A stretch of 64,000 nt of DNA from Diphasiastrum complanatum (Eukaryota; Streptophyta; Lycopodiopsida; Lycopodiales; Lycopodiaceae): NCBI GenBank assembly GCA_029204225.1, contig CM055096.1:45913346-45977345 (forward strand). Direction: 5' to 3'. Position numbers and translations under genes: made by a program. The number at the start of each line of letters is the position of its first letter. Within the stretch, counting starts at the first letter, position 1. Shown here piece by piece: positions 1-11,100 of the stretch. A model generated the notes under the pieces. The model ran no database searches. It saw only the letters and a program-made list of their open reading frames with translations, and was not told the origin of the DNA.

Positions 1-2
1 TT

Positions 3-686
3 GAGGTGAGAGGCAAGAAAAGAGCAGAAAATCAAGAAAATGTAGAGAACACTGATACACAGACCGAATCTGAAGGTGCACAAAGATTTGCAGGAAAACC
101 AAGTAGCAGAATAGTTTCAATGCTAAGGTAGCGGACGCTGCGTCCGAACGCGCGTTCGGACGCGCGTCCGCGTCCGGGCACGGACGCGCCAGGGGTGCGT
201 CCGGGGGTCCAGACGCGTCCGCTTTTTTTTTTTTTTTAGTTTTTTTACTGTTATTTAGTGTAAAAAATTTAAAAATTTAAAAAATATGGGACGCGTCCCC
301 GGGTCCGGACACCGGACGCCGACGCGGATTGCCCGCGTCTGGCCCAGACGCGCATCCTTGTTTCAATGTATGGAATCCTCCAATGCAGGCTGCACAGGGA
401 AGACAAAAAATTGTAGATGATATCTTTTCAAAGTGAAAAGGAGTTAAGGGAAACGGGGAGTAGCAAAAGACACATGACATTTCAGCAATTCCAGCAGATA
501 TTTAGGGTACAAATGCCAATACTGAAAAATGAGAACATAGATTGTGGAATGCTTAACTCTCCTAGTCGTGAATTAACTGGATGGCATGCAACATCAGAGG
601 ATGGATTGAACAGTCCAACAAGGAAATTGATCATAAGAGACCCTCTTAGCCTTGCCAGACATATGCACTCTTCTATAGCTTTATAG
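3..686 (+). pseudogene. C-terminal part of an unrecognised gene, split by a small transposon
   Basis: An open frame enters from the left edge (3-122, charged, ending in residues SSRIVSM). It is cut by a 237-bp insertion. If the insertion and one copy of its target duplication are ignored, the frame resumes at 369, meets TAG at 414-416 and then runs open from the ATG at 417 to a stop ending at 686 (89 residues, motifs LNSPTRKLI and RDPLSLARHM). The AG just before 417 could be a splice acceptor, so 417-686 may be a terminal exon and the insertion may lie in an intron. I recognise no family. Only the 3' end is in the window, so whether the parent gene works cannot be judged. Confidence is moderate that this is (former) coding DNA and low on structure. 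Confidence 0.35.
123..359. mobile_element. Small non-autonomous DNA transposon with GC-rich ends
   Basis: The insertion is bounded by a perfect direct repeat, GTTTCAATG, at 114-122 and 360-368, which is a target-site duplication. About 100 bp of CpG-rich sequence with repeated CGTCCG/CGGACG and GGACGCGTCC palindromes sits at each end, around an AT-rich core of T and A runs (222-286). It encodes no protein. Nine bases would fit Mutator-like elements; eight plus one chance match would fit hAT. Its start (CTAAGGTAGCGGAC) resembles the element start at 60772. Confidence 0.6.
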
Positions 687-3600
687 GAGACTAAACTAGA
701 AAGCTTCTTGTTGCACTCTGTACTTCAGTTTCTAAAAAGAACACAACTATATTATTGCTCCATCCAATGTTACAAAGGCAGGAGTTCTTCTATTTATATC
801 TACAGGTTTCCAAATAATTAGTAAAATATGTGTGGCCTTACGAGGGAATTGAAAGGGCAAACCATATATAGGACATTCCATGAGGATTTTGTTGTGTTGT
901 TATACGGAGACAATTTCAGTTAGTTTTTTTTCTTATGCATTATTAACTCTACAATCATCTTGAAGATGTTCTGTATGTGGCTATTTCACTATTGATTGCT
1001 CACTGAAGACATGCTTTTCAGAAGAATAAGTAGAAATAATAAGGACAAGTAATCTCAAAATTTTTGTTGTGATTACTTTATTATCTAATAGATCCATCAA
1101 TTTGACGTAGCTCAATTATTCTTTTCTCTTTTCCCATTAGTGTTATGTAAAGGGTAGATGATTGGCTTGGATTTCTAGAAGATCATAAAGGTGTGGTTTA
1201 TATTGGCGATTACAAATATCAGCCTCTTAGAAGGTGGAACACATAGTGGTCTTATAGTGAAGCATTAGAGCAGTTATGAGTGTAAAGACATAATGCAAAT
1301 ATTGACTAATGGGCGTGATAGGAAGTCCTTTCTTAGGTATGATGTATAATACTCAAAATAGAAATTTTATACATTGATTAAAAAGTCTCTATTGGGTTCA
1401 TTTGTTAACTATGTACAATTTGAAATGTTCAAATATCTAATCGAATTTTAGTAAAAAATGACAAGTGATAAATGTTGCTAGGTTTTTAATTGACGAGTGA
1501 GACAACAATTCTTTCAATATGTAACAACATGAAAAGTAAGACTTGTACAATAGTCTAGCCATTAATCTCCTAGATGAACTATCAAGCTTCAAATCTTTTT
1601 AGTAGTGGACACATTTAGATTTTGTTAATCCGGCTTCATGATTATTTAAAGTTGATCATTGTAAAATGATATGCATTTGAGAGTTGCTTCACTCAATAGA
1701 TTGTATCACCAAAGACAAATAAAGTACAACTTAGTTTATGATATGGTGCTATATTGGAATTTCTATGTTATGTGTTACAATCAAGAGATGAAAACAATGT
1801 TTAAAAGTTCATAAAACTTTCTCTAAGGGATTGCAGTAATCATTTTCATAAACATGTCCTTCCAAATTTACTAATTCTTGCTCATAATCATACTCCATGT
1901 ACATGTGAGATATCAAAAACATCTTGGTAGCTATACTTGATTGATGTAGTAGTGTTATCTCTTTTCAACACTTTAATCCAATGGATCTGAATATTATGAA
2001 AAGAGAAGAAGCATAATTATTGTCTCTATTACTTGCAAGAAATTGCCTTGAACCATTTTGGTTGGTGTGACACCAAATGGTATTCAACTATAAGCATCAC
2101 ACTTTCATTTGCTATTGATGATTATCTCACTGTTTTATGCAGATTTGGAAATTGATGGGATAATGCACAATCAAATTGGACTTGATCTATAAACAACGTT
2201 CAACGATGCATGTCCTGTGCTACCCACATTTAATGTAGAAAGAAGATCTAGAATTTTCACAATTGATCTAACACAAGGAGGTAATGTATGTCCAAATATT
2301 GAAAGAACAAGAAAACCTCACCACACTTGCCAATAAAGTTCGTAGACTATGATAGGATTTTAAGTTTGTATCGTCATCGCTTTCTAGGATGGTGATGGTC
2401 AAGCTTTTTCTTGTATGCTTTTCTTTTTAAAATTCAATGAATGCTTCAACTATTTGATTCCCAAAATACAGGCATATTATTTTGAAAGCATATAATAGCT
2501 CATAAGAATCAACATAGAATAACAGACAAATGCAAAGAGATGTGATTTTGCTTGCATAACATGAATGATCCCTTCTTATGACATCTTATGACAACCTATA
2601 GATGTGCTCTCATTTATGTAAAGCAGTTGTTTAGATGTCACAATCAGAATTGTCAATACAATTTGGTCATGCTAGTGCGAAAGCTACCAAAACTAGACTA
2701 GCTAGCTTTTGGTCATATGACTTAATTGGCCACTTGGCCACCACTTGTACATATTAGCCATAATGTATTTTTTGATATATCGATCAATGCAAAACTTGAG
2801 GTTATCCACTTGCATATGTAATTGCCACATTAGAAAGTTAGTGAGTAAATAATGTAATTTGACTATGAGGTGGAAGAGGTGACGACATGATTCATGGGCC
2901 TAAAATGGGGCATTATTAGGGTAGGTTTAGAGTCAGGTTACTGTTGTAAACCCTAATATTAGGCTGGACTTGGAGAAAATATACGATGGATCAATACAAG
3001 ACGAAATGAGAATTCAAGCAGTTGAGATTTTGAGTTTTCAATTGACGTCGTATACTGATAGCTTGTTTGTCTTGAATTAAAACATAGTATTTGGTGGAAT
3101 TTATGATTGATTGAATGTCTTAACACTGGGTTTATGTGCTACAAAGTTTGAGTGAGAACATATTTGATTTTTACAAGTAGATCAAAAATTAATTGTGCTC
3201 TTGTCTAGAAAGCGAGAAGTTGGCCAATCTTGGAAAATCCCAGTTCTAAAAGATCTACTACAATTACAACAATTTGATTATTTATGAGAATGTTTATTGG
3301 CATCAATTTCTTTGATTTTATCAACAAGCCTATCAAGCATTAAATAAATTAAGTTGCCAAAGAATTTTAATGAAATTTTCACTAGAGTTGCTAGAGCTCT
3401 CATATCCTCCTCATGAGCTCAGGAGCTTGATGCTTGCAAAGTGCACTCAAACAAAAACATGTTAGGCTTCAATCAAAATTGATGGTCTTTGTGTTAGGTT
3501 GTTAAGAGTTGCTAAAGGGACCTTGCACCCATGATCTTTTGACATGCTTCTTGGTTTCCAAAGGGAGGCTCTAACTTGGGACCAAAGAAGACCTTTTGAT

Positions 3601-5016
3601 ATGGCTTCTTGGACTTTGACATGCAATTGATAATTATTGTAATGAATATAAATGAAATGTTAATACTGTCCAATAGTCAACATATAGCCATAGTCTTCAA
3701 GATAAAAAGCTCCATTAAATCATCCAACATGCCCCACCATTATTTTGGTGCTTGCCACTTGGCACTTTCATGCTTATATCAAACATTTTGCTACATCAAT
3801 AGAGTACTGGTTTGCCATGTTGATGTGAGTTGAATTGAATTCATGACTTAAAAACTACCAGAAATATTCTTCAAAAGAGTCTTTTGATTCGAGAAACCAC
3901 ATTAGTCTTATTTGTGGTAGAATATTTTGTGAGTTGTCTTGAAAATATAAAAAAATGGAAAAATCATCATTTTCATTGAGAAACATTGACCTTGTTGATG
4001 AGAAGTTTCACAAAATCTAGTGGCGAGCATGTTTGAAAGATTGCTCATCTTTGGTGACAAAGACTCATTACTAAATAGCATAATTACCCTTATTGCAAAT
4101 AACAAAATTTTCGATATGAAAAACTGAAGTAAAAGCTTAATTTTGTCAATGTGAGGATATTTGCAAAATTTTGAAGTGACACTCTTAGTGAGAGTTTTGT
4201 AATTCTAGTAACTTGATGGGGACTACACAAATAGAATTTTTAAATGGTAGAGCTTAAAACAAACTTGTAGAGCTTTGAATAATGAAGTGGAAGGGCTACT
4301 TTATGAATATAGAAAGTTAAAGAGATGATGGAAATCTTAGTAAGAGTGTCTTTTTGACCGTCTCTATGACTTATTGTTTCATAATTCACATTTTTGAAAT
4401 TGCCCTTGTTGACGCTTATGCATGCATGCATGTGCGTGTGTGTGTGTGTGTGGAATATGAAACTTTGATGTTTTAGGGTATCATTTTTAAATGCATGAAA
4501 TCTTTCATTGAGATTATGACTAGTTTTCTAACCCTTGTTGCTTGTAAATATTTGGAAAAGGATATCCTTGCAATAAATATGGGTTACTAGTAAGGTTAAT
4601 GTGGGGTTAGCCATGAGGTATATTGTGGGTCCATAGAGGGCTTACATAGCACAACATAGAGATTTTCAATTCACATATGGACTCTGAAATCAAATTTGTC
4701 ATATTTTTATTGGAAATGGTTGTGTGCTACAATGTGAATGAATACAAGTTCCATTTTTTAATTTGTAGATTGTAGATTTTGAAATTAAGTCATGTATTCA
4801 TAATGATCTCAACTTGGGGCACAAAAAGTATCATCTAGTGTCACTAACACTGTAACCAACTTTGATTCATTGTAAAGCACTTAGAACTAAGATCATAGCC
4901 TTAAACTCGATAAGAAAACAAAGGGTCAGGTCTAGTTGTAGTATTTATTTTGCTAAGAACATAATTGTAAACCTAGTTTAGGTTTTGATGAATTAACTAG
5001 ATGAGCATACATGGGT

Positions 5017-5258
5017 AACCATACTATGAACTTGTTTTGAATTTAGAGTTAGGTTGTATAATTGACACTAAATGAGTATAAGTTTTTGAAGAATTTAAGT
5101 GTGTTGATCATGCATAGTGTAGACACATGTAATCACCAACCATACTATGAAAATGTTTTGAATTTAGATTTAGGTTGTGTAATTGATACTGAATGAGTAT
5201 ATTTTAAAAACTATTTAAGTGTGTTGATTGTGCATACTGTAGACAAATGTAATCAAAA
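5017..5258. repeat. Tandem duplication, 121-bp period, two diverged copies
   Basis: Copies begin with AACCATACTATGAA at 5017 and 5138 and share TTTTGAATTTAGA, GGTTGT and TAAGTGTGTTGAT further in. They differ at scattered sites, so the duplication is not recent. Confidence 0.75.
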
Positions 5259-5417
5259 ACCTAAAAAATGTCTCTCAAAAAATCCTTGAATGGATGACTC
5301 ATCGCCAGTTGAAATTTGGTAGGAGCGTTACACAATCCAAATAAATGACAAATTGTGTAAGCATACGTACCCTGTTCTATGGCAAACACCATCTTGTGAT
5401 CGATGACTTGATTGTAG

Positions 5418-5575
5418 TCATTGAATCAATCAACAAAACTTTAGGTACCTTCCCTCATTGCATGCTTCAATCCAATATTTTTTTCTAAGTATTAATTCAT
5501 TGAATCAATCAACAAAACTTTAGGTACCTTCCCTCATTGCATGCTTCAATCCAATATTTTTTTCTAAGTATTAAT
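5418..5575. repeat. Perfect 79-bp tandem duplication
   Basis: The unit starting TCATTGAATCAATCAAC at 5418 is repeated at 5497 with no visible difference up to 5575. Perfect identity implies a recent event, or a collapse or duplication artefact of assembly. Confidence 0.85.
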
Positions 5576-7926
5576 GGGAAAAGATCATAGGTGCTTGGCC
5601 ATTTTTTTTGGTTTAAACTAGTAAATTTTCTAGTCAGAAGTTACCAACATAATCTACATAGAATAGTCACTATTAAGACTAAAGTTAATGTGATTTAGTT
5701 CTAGAGTTCATTGTGGGTGACCTTATCCCAATTCTTCTAGAGATCTACTAGTTTATAAGTTGTAATTGATGTTCATTCAATAATCTTGGTTGGAGCTTAT
5801 TTTATGATTATTTTTTTATTTGTCTTAACTTATTGTGATGTTATATATGTGAACCTTATTTGTAACTTGGTACGGCTCATTGTTGGTTGGTTTGTGTTTT
5901 TTATGTTTTCTATTGAAAATAGGAGGAATGGTGACCAAAAAATAGTTTTCAACTTGATCTAAGTGGTTGAGTTTGCAATAAAACCACTATAAAGTTGGAT
6001 TTCCAATTCTAATTACTATTCTAGCTTATCTAGGCAAGACCTGATTTTTGATCTATATATACAAACCAAGATGTTTGATATATATATACAAACCCAGATG
6101 CTAATCACACTTTGCAACACTGAAATTAAATATTAATGTATCCAATCAATCATTAAATCCATGAAAAGAAAATGCTTTAGTTTAAAACTTACAAGCTTTG
6201 ACAAAACACTGTGCATAGAAGACGCTCTAATGTCAAAACCTTGAATTCTTGAATCCAAATGTACATAGTTTTGATCCATTTCATGATCTTCTATGATACG
6301 ATATTACGATCCTTGGTAACCTAACTAACCTTGGTAATTTTCTAAATCAAGGCCCCTTCATTCATGCCATCACTTTTGTGAATTCACATCCTACTCTTGG
6401 TTAGAGAGAGAGAGAGAAACCAAGAGCCCTCGAGTAGAGAGAGAATATGTAAGAGAAATTGACTCAAAACAATTCTCTCTCAAAAAATAAAAAAGTACAA
6501 GGAGAGTCCACATCCATATAGTGGTAGCTCGAGTTCCTACTAAATTAAGCATGACCTCTAAAAATGATTATCCATGATTTGCACCTCTCAATTTGATTGA
6601 ATCCTAGTAGCCATTGTGATGAGGATCTTGGCTTATGATGCACCACTTTCAATTTTGCTCTGCTACAATCTAGGACATGTGTCCACTCCTCATAGGACTC
6701 GTTATGTCTAATTGCCTATCCTAACTTGGCTTTTGCCTACTTTCACATTACTTTGTAAAACAAGCTATTTTAAGGCTCGAATTAGCTAATGCAAATAGGC
6801 CTACTTCTCACACGTGGGAACATACTCCACACATGTGTGATTTACATTTCTACATGAAAATGAAAACAAATCAAGCTAAAATTTGCATATTTTTAACATA
6901 ATTAACAGTGCGTTGACAATAATACCTGAATCTAAAAAAAGTAAAGTACTATCAATCAAACATTGTAAAGAAGCCCATCTAAATACATATGGATATGACA
7001 TATTCCAAATGGGCACCAAATGAATCTTCATTTTTGGAAATGGCGGCAAGCAAAAGTTCATATTTGGAAATGGTGGTAGCGATATTCTTGATATGTTGTC
7101 AAAACTAATTTTGAATGTTTCAAATGTTAAGAGGAAAAAAGTTTGAAGTTCACGAGTCTCATTTAAATGTGGTTAGGCACGAATTGATTTTGGATGTGAC
7201 TACGATGGTTAGAATGATTTACATTGAAAATGGTGAGGGCAGATGTGTAAATTATTTTTTGCAATAGTATTATTATAAAGTTTTTCTATTATTCTCTCTC
7301 CTACATTGCATTTTTTATAAGGCCCTTTTTGGGCTCAAATTTTCTCTAATGCCACAACAACTTATATTTAGATTAGATGTCCGACTAAAGACCTCTAAAA
7401 AAAAATGCCTTATAAAGTTTAGATACGTTCCAAACCAATACTAAATAACCTCAGAGTTTTGGGGTCTATTGCCGATGCACAAAGTTTGAAGGAGACAAAA
7501 AAAAAGTTAAACTCCAACAATATCATATCCATCTTTATCGGTTATTCTTCTTCCAAAAAAACTTATAAACTATACGATCTTGTCACTTTGAGAATATTTT
7601 TATAGAGATGTCATATTTCTTAAAGGACCAGTTTATCACCCTAAAGGGCAAGAGTAAGATTCCAAAAGAATTACAAACTACTCTTGTTATCGACACTACA
7701 TTCCAAATCCTAGATTTAATACTTTGATAAACAAATAGCTTATCACTCGTGATTTCGAGGATGATGTTGCAATTTAGGAGCAATAAAGTCAATGATGAGA
7801 TGTACAACCTATATCGCCTCCTAGAAGATCAATGAGAGTACATACACAACTAATCTGAGAACCAGCTACAGTTGATGAAGCACTCAATCAGTCTGACTTA
7901 GATATCTGGATAGGCATTACAACTCT

Positions 7927-8166
7927 CTAATCAAATTGCCTACCAGCAAAAATGTAGTTGATTACAAATGGATATTCAAAATCAAATACAAAGCTGATGA
8001 AAGTGTAGATCTAATTAGAAAGGCTAATAAGTTGATAGATGATGGTGACAAGGTGCTCAAGCAAATGGAGATGACTGCCAAATTCAAGCCATTGGCACTA
8101 TGCCTATAGAGTTTTTTCTAGAGAAAAGCTCTTTGTATGTAAAATAAACTAGGACTTAAGGGAGAG
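7927..8166 (+). pseudogene. Ty1/copia remnant: reverse-transcriptase start and 3' tail
   Basis: A frame from 7927 reads ...VVDYKWIFKIKYKADESVD, the conserved start of the copia reverse transcriptase (family pattern: Cys/Tyr-Lys-Trp-hydrophobic, then KxKADGS). It decays within about 90 bp. The block closes with AAATAAACTAGGACTTAAGGGAGAG at 8142-8166, a polypurine tract directly before a TGT LTR start at 8167. Most of pol is missing, so this is an internally deleted copy. Confidence 0.6.
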
Positions 8167-8466
8167 TGTCATCATACTTTGTAAGTCCTGTTTATTTGGA
8201 CACTCGATATTTTCATTTTTGACAGTTTTGCTTTACTTTGTACATGCAGTACGTGTAGTGCCATCTTAACGGCACAATTAATAGTGAGTCGGGACACAAG
8301 TCCTGTAACGGGACCTGACATGCCATGCATCGGAACCCCCAAAAATTGATGTCTATATGTATTGTATTTTTCTCTTTGTTAATGTAGTTCACTAAGTGTT
8401 TCTTGGGTCACTATGTGCTCTCTTGTTCAGTTAATGTGTGAATCTAATTGATGTTTAGCTTGTTAG
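8167..8466 (+). repeat. Decayed copia LTR (first of two related)
   Basis: It starts TGTCATC right after a purine tract and shares TAAGTC(C/T)TGTTTATTT with the second LTR at 8644. The 3' limit is approximate: a second copia tail is recognisable from about 8500. Confidence 0.45.
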
Positions 8467-8503
8467 TTAGCTAACATATACTGCACGACGACATATATTT
8501 GAC

Positions 8504-8740
8504 ATGGCTATGTTTTTCACTTTGGCAATGGTGCATATGCATTGTAGGAGTGAAGATCAACTAGTAGAAATATTGACTAAGCCTTTAAATGCTGATAAGT
8601 TTGAGCTCTCTGTACGTAAAATAAACGAGGACTTAAGGGAGAGTGTTAAATATATAAGTCTTGTTTATTTAGACATTGAACATTTATTTCTACTTTTAAT
8701 AGTTTTTCACTTTATTTTGTTTATGTACTATGTATGAGTG
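8504..8740 (+). pseudogene. Copia RNase H C-terminus, purine tract and LTR start
   Basis: The translation contains HCRSEDQLVEILTKPLNADKFE, the typical C-terminal signature of copia RNase H (xDxLTKPLxxxKF). It runs into TTAAGGGAGAG (8633-8643) and an LTR start TGTTAAAT at 8644. The tail is homologous to the one ending at 8166, so two relatives lie in tandem 477 bp apart. No intact pol is present. Confidence 0.7.
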
Positions 8741-9965
8741 CTAAGACGTTTGATCCATAGCAACTCTCAATAATCATGGTCACCTACCCAATTTGCATCC
8801 ATGAGCCTCGTACAATAAGTAAAATTACAATATGCACTTGGCCACTTTCCAATGCACTTCAGTGGGTGCTACCATGAATTTTTTGCTCAACCTTTACATA
8901 GGGAAATGGCAATTCTAGTGACCTTTACGGGTGGTTCAAGTGGTTTTCAAGTTATGTCTCCCCCTTACGGGCTCGCCATAAAAAGCTCACTAGAGAGAAC
9001 GATTTTCAATATCTTCATACCGTCTTATTTGAATTTAATAAGTCATATAGCCCTTTTAAAATTTGTGTTTCCTTTTATATGGCCCATGTACACGTGTGAA
9101 AGGCACTACACATAATTGGCTTGTTATTTAAACACATTTCCTTTATGGAATGTGTTGGAGTTGATGACAATCAGCTATAAACTAGAATTCACTATGGAGA
9201 TGAGTTGGAAATGCGTTAGAAGAATTAAATAAGCCACAAGATTAGACCTTTTCTTGTCAATGACTTGGCCGCAAGCCATAATTAAGCATTTAAAAGATCC
9301 ACTTCCAAGTTGAGATTGTGAAAATGCAATATATGACATGGTTTCCAAATAAAGTTTGCAAGAGAGAACAAAATTTTGGATTTATGATTTACATACAGGT
9401 ATGTATCTTAATGTACCACTTATATTCCATTGCATACAAGTAACAAATTTGGGTTTGGGTGCACTTTAAAACTAGATTTATTTATGCAAACATTCTGTGT
9501 CCTTGCACGTCACGCTACACATGCTTACATCATTGTTCAACTAGCAAAGCAAGGTCCACAATAATTATATAAGAGCATCTTGTTGGCAAAAATCCATCCT
9601 CATGGATGGTTGTTGTTGGACTACAAGGAAACAACTAAATAGGATCACAATTTTTTGGAAAAGGAAACTATGTCTCTGAGCAAGAAGTATTTGTAACATG
9701 AGTAGTTTGCACACGAGAGAAAAATAACTGAATAAAAGTGAGAAAAGGCAAAGTGGGGGGTGGGGGGTGGTGCTGGTATGATGTTGGTAGGGCCTTTTTT
9801 TTTAGGCCAAAAAAGATGACAGGACCCCACTTTTGGTTGCGTATTAGATTTGAATATATCACCTTTATTATTTCCATATCATATATATAATATAATAATT
9901 ACCAACTAATTATGTGATTATGCTAATCTAATTCCAAGATTAAGGAAATTAGTGTAGAGTGTCGA
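8741..9965. other. Gene-poor stretch between copia tail and LIM promoter
   Basis: The start may still be LTR sequence. No protein family is recognisable. A G-rich patch (about 9757-9775) and an AT-rich zone (9880-9950) precede the GC-rich start of the LIM upstream region. Confidence 0.4.
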
Positions 9966-10142
9966 ATGACAACAGCTTTAACGGACAGCCACGGAAACCT
10001 CCAGGTGCCGGTCAGATCCTTCTTCCAGCTACTGCCTCCCTTGGCACCACCGGCTGTTGCCGGTTACCTGTCATCGCAGCCCTTCAAGGTGTTCTTTAGC
10101 GTCAACATCAGCGTGCAGTTCATGACGGGCAATGGAGCCTGA
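9966..10142 (+). CDS. Short GC-rich open frame of unknown function
   Basis: The ATG at 9966 opens a 58-residue frame closed by TGA at 10140. The composition is protein-like (MTTALTDSHG..., then SFFQLLPPLAPP, ending in QFMTGNGA) and clearly more GC-rich than the AT-rich flanks. I do not recognise it. Its last 25 bp begin the first unit of the 198-bp tandem repeat that follows. It could be a fragment of a lost gene or simply a GC-rich upstream region; no splice signals or partner exons are evident. Confidence 0.2.
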   Translation: MTTALTDSHGNLQVPVRSFFQLLPPLAPPAVAGYLSSQPFKVFFSVNISVQFMTGNGA

Positions 10143-10690
10143 TCTATCGGAGCAACTTAGTGACACGACCTACTCTGCGCGCGCCCTCTTGGATGCCAGC
10201 CACGGGGCATACTTGCCACGTGTAAGATTTTAAAAGATCGGTCTAACTACGTGGCAGAATCTGAATGCCTCTGATAATATCCAACGGTGGCGAGCTCAGT
10301 TTCATTTTCGGTGCTGTTCATGACGTGCAGTGGGAGCCTTATTTACTCAAGGGCATCAATAGCAAATCTATTCTAAGCTCGCTCAGTTGGATGCAAGCCA
10401 CGAGTCATTTGCCACGTGTAGAAATCCAGATGGCTAACGATCTACACGTGGCAGAATCTGAATGATTTTAAAAATATACAACGGTTGCGGGCCTAACATC
10501 CTCCCGTGCCCTTCAATATTTACCTTTCTCAGCTGATAACGGAACTGGAGTATGAGGCACGATAACGCACGACCACTTGGATGCTATCCACGTGCTACCT
10601 TGCCTTATTTTTTTTGTGACGTGGCAAGATCTGAACGGTTCTGAGAATATCCAGTGGTGAGGGCTTAACATTTGATAAGAACATTGAGTT
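10118..10690 (+). promoter_or_regulatory. Three-unit G-box repeat upstream of the LIM gene
   Basis: Three diverged units have a period of 190-198 bp. The TTGGATGC anchor falls at 10189, 10387 and 10577. Each unit carries ACGT-core elements followed by TGGCA(A/G)(A/G)ATCTGAA(T/C)G and a GA(T/G)AATAT-like stretch. Unit 2 has a perfect 13-bp inverted repeat, TGCCACGTGTAGA at 10410-10422 and its complement at 10441-10453, with an 18-bp spacer. CACGTG is the known G-box bound by plant bZIP and bHLH factors. Its position 0.4-1 kb upstream of the LIM start codon suggests a promoter module, which is inference. Confidence 0.55.
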
Positions 10691-11100
10691 ATACGGCCTG
10701 ATTTATTTAGTATAGAGGGTGTCTAGACGGCTAAAGAGCGAGTTGACGGGACGTAGGACTTCAATATGCAGGGATAAAACTTATGAATGTTTCTTCCTTA
10801 ATAAACGATCACGATCGCTCGTCTCCCTCTCGCTCTCTCGCTCTCGCTTTCCTCGATCGATCCATAGCGAGATAGATCGGCCATGCGCCAGATCTGCGGA
10901 TTATTCATCTCCATCTCTGCATAATCTAGATCGCTGCAGTTTTCCTTTTATACAGTGCAATTTTGCAAACGCAGCGCAAAGCATAATAACCTCTAACCGT
11001 CGAGTCGGACTGTAAGTTTTGCTCTGGAGCGTGACCGGATCCGCGGATAATAGGTGGTGTCAGTTTTTGAGGATCGAGGAGTTTTTCCGTACTTTTGGAG
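10691..11100 (+). promoter_or_regulatory. Core promoter and 5' leader of the LIM gene (approximate)
   Basis: This lies between the G-box repeats and the ATG at 11101. It includes a pyrimidine-rich patch (about 10818-10855, CTCTCGCTCTCTCGCTCTCGC) of the kind common around plant transcription starts. An open frame at 10719-11015 crosses it but has no family resemblance and is most likely leader sequence. The start site and TATA box cannot be fixed by eye. Confidence 0.4.

Larger units (their letters stand above)
687..7926. other. Gene-poor stretch
   Basis: I see no convincing gene here. Short open frames on both strands lack family motifs and splice context. The stretch is AT-rich and holds a (GT)n tract (about 4432-4452), two tandem duplications (listed separately) and a small duplicated TATATATACAAACC motif near 6050-6100. 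It is probably decayed transposon sequence. Confidence 0.5.

Noticed and set aside
10719-11015. 98-residue plus-strand open frame before the LIM start codon
   Set aside because: Rich in Arg/Ser from a CT-rich leader, no family resemblance, and it sits where the 5' leader should be.
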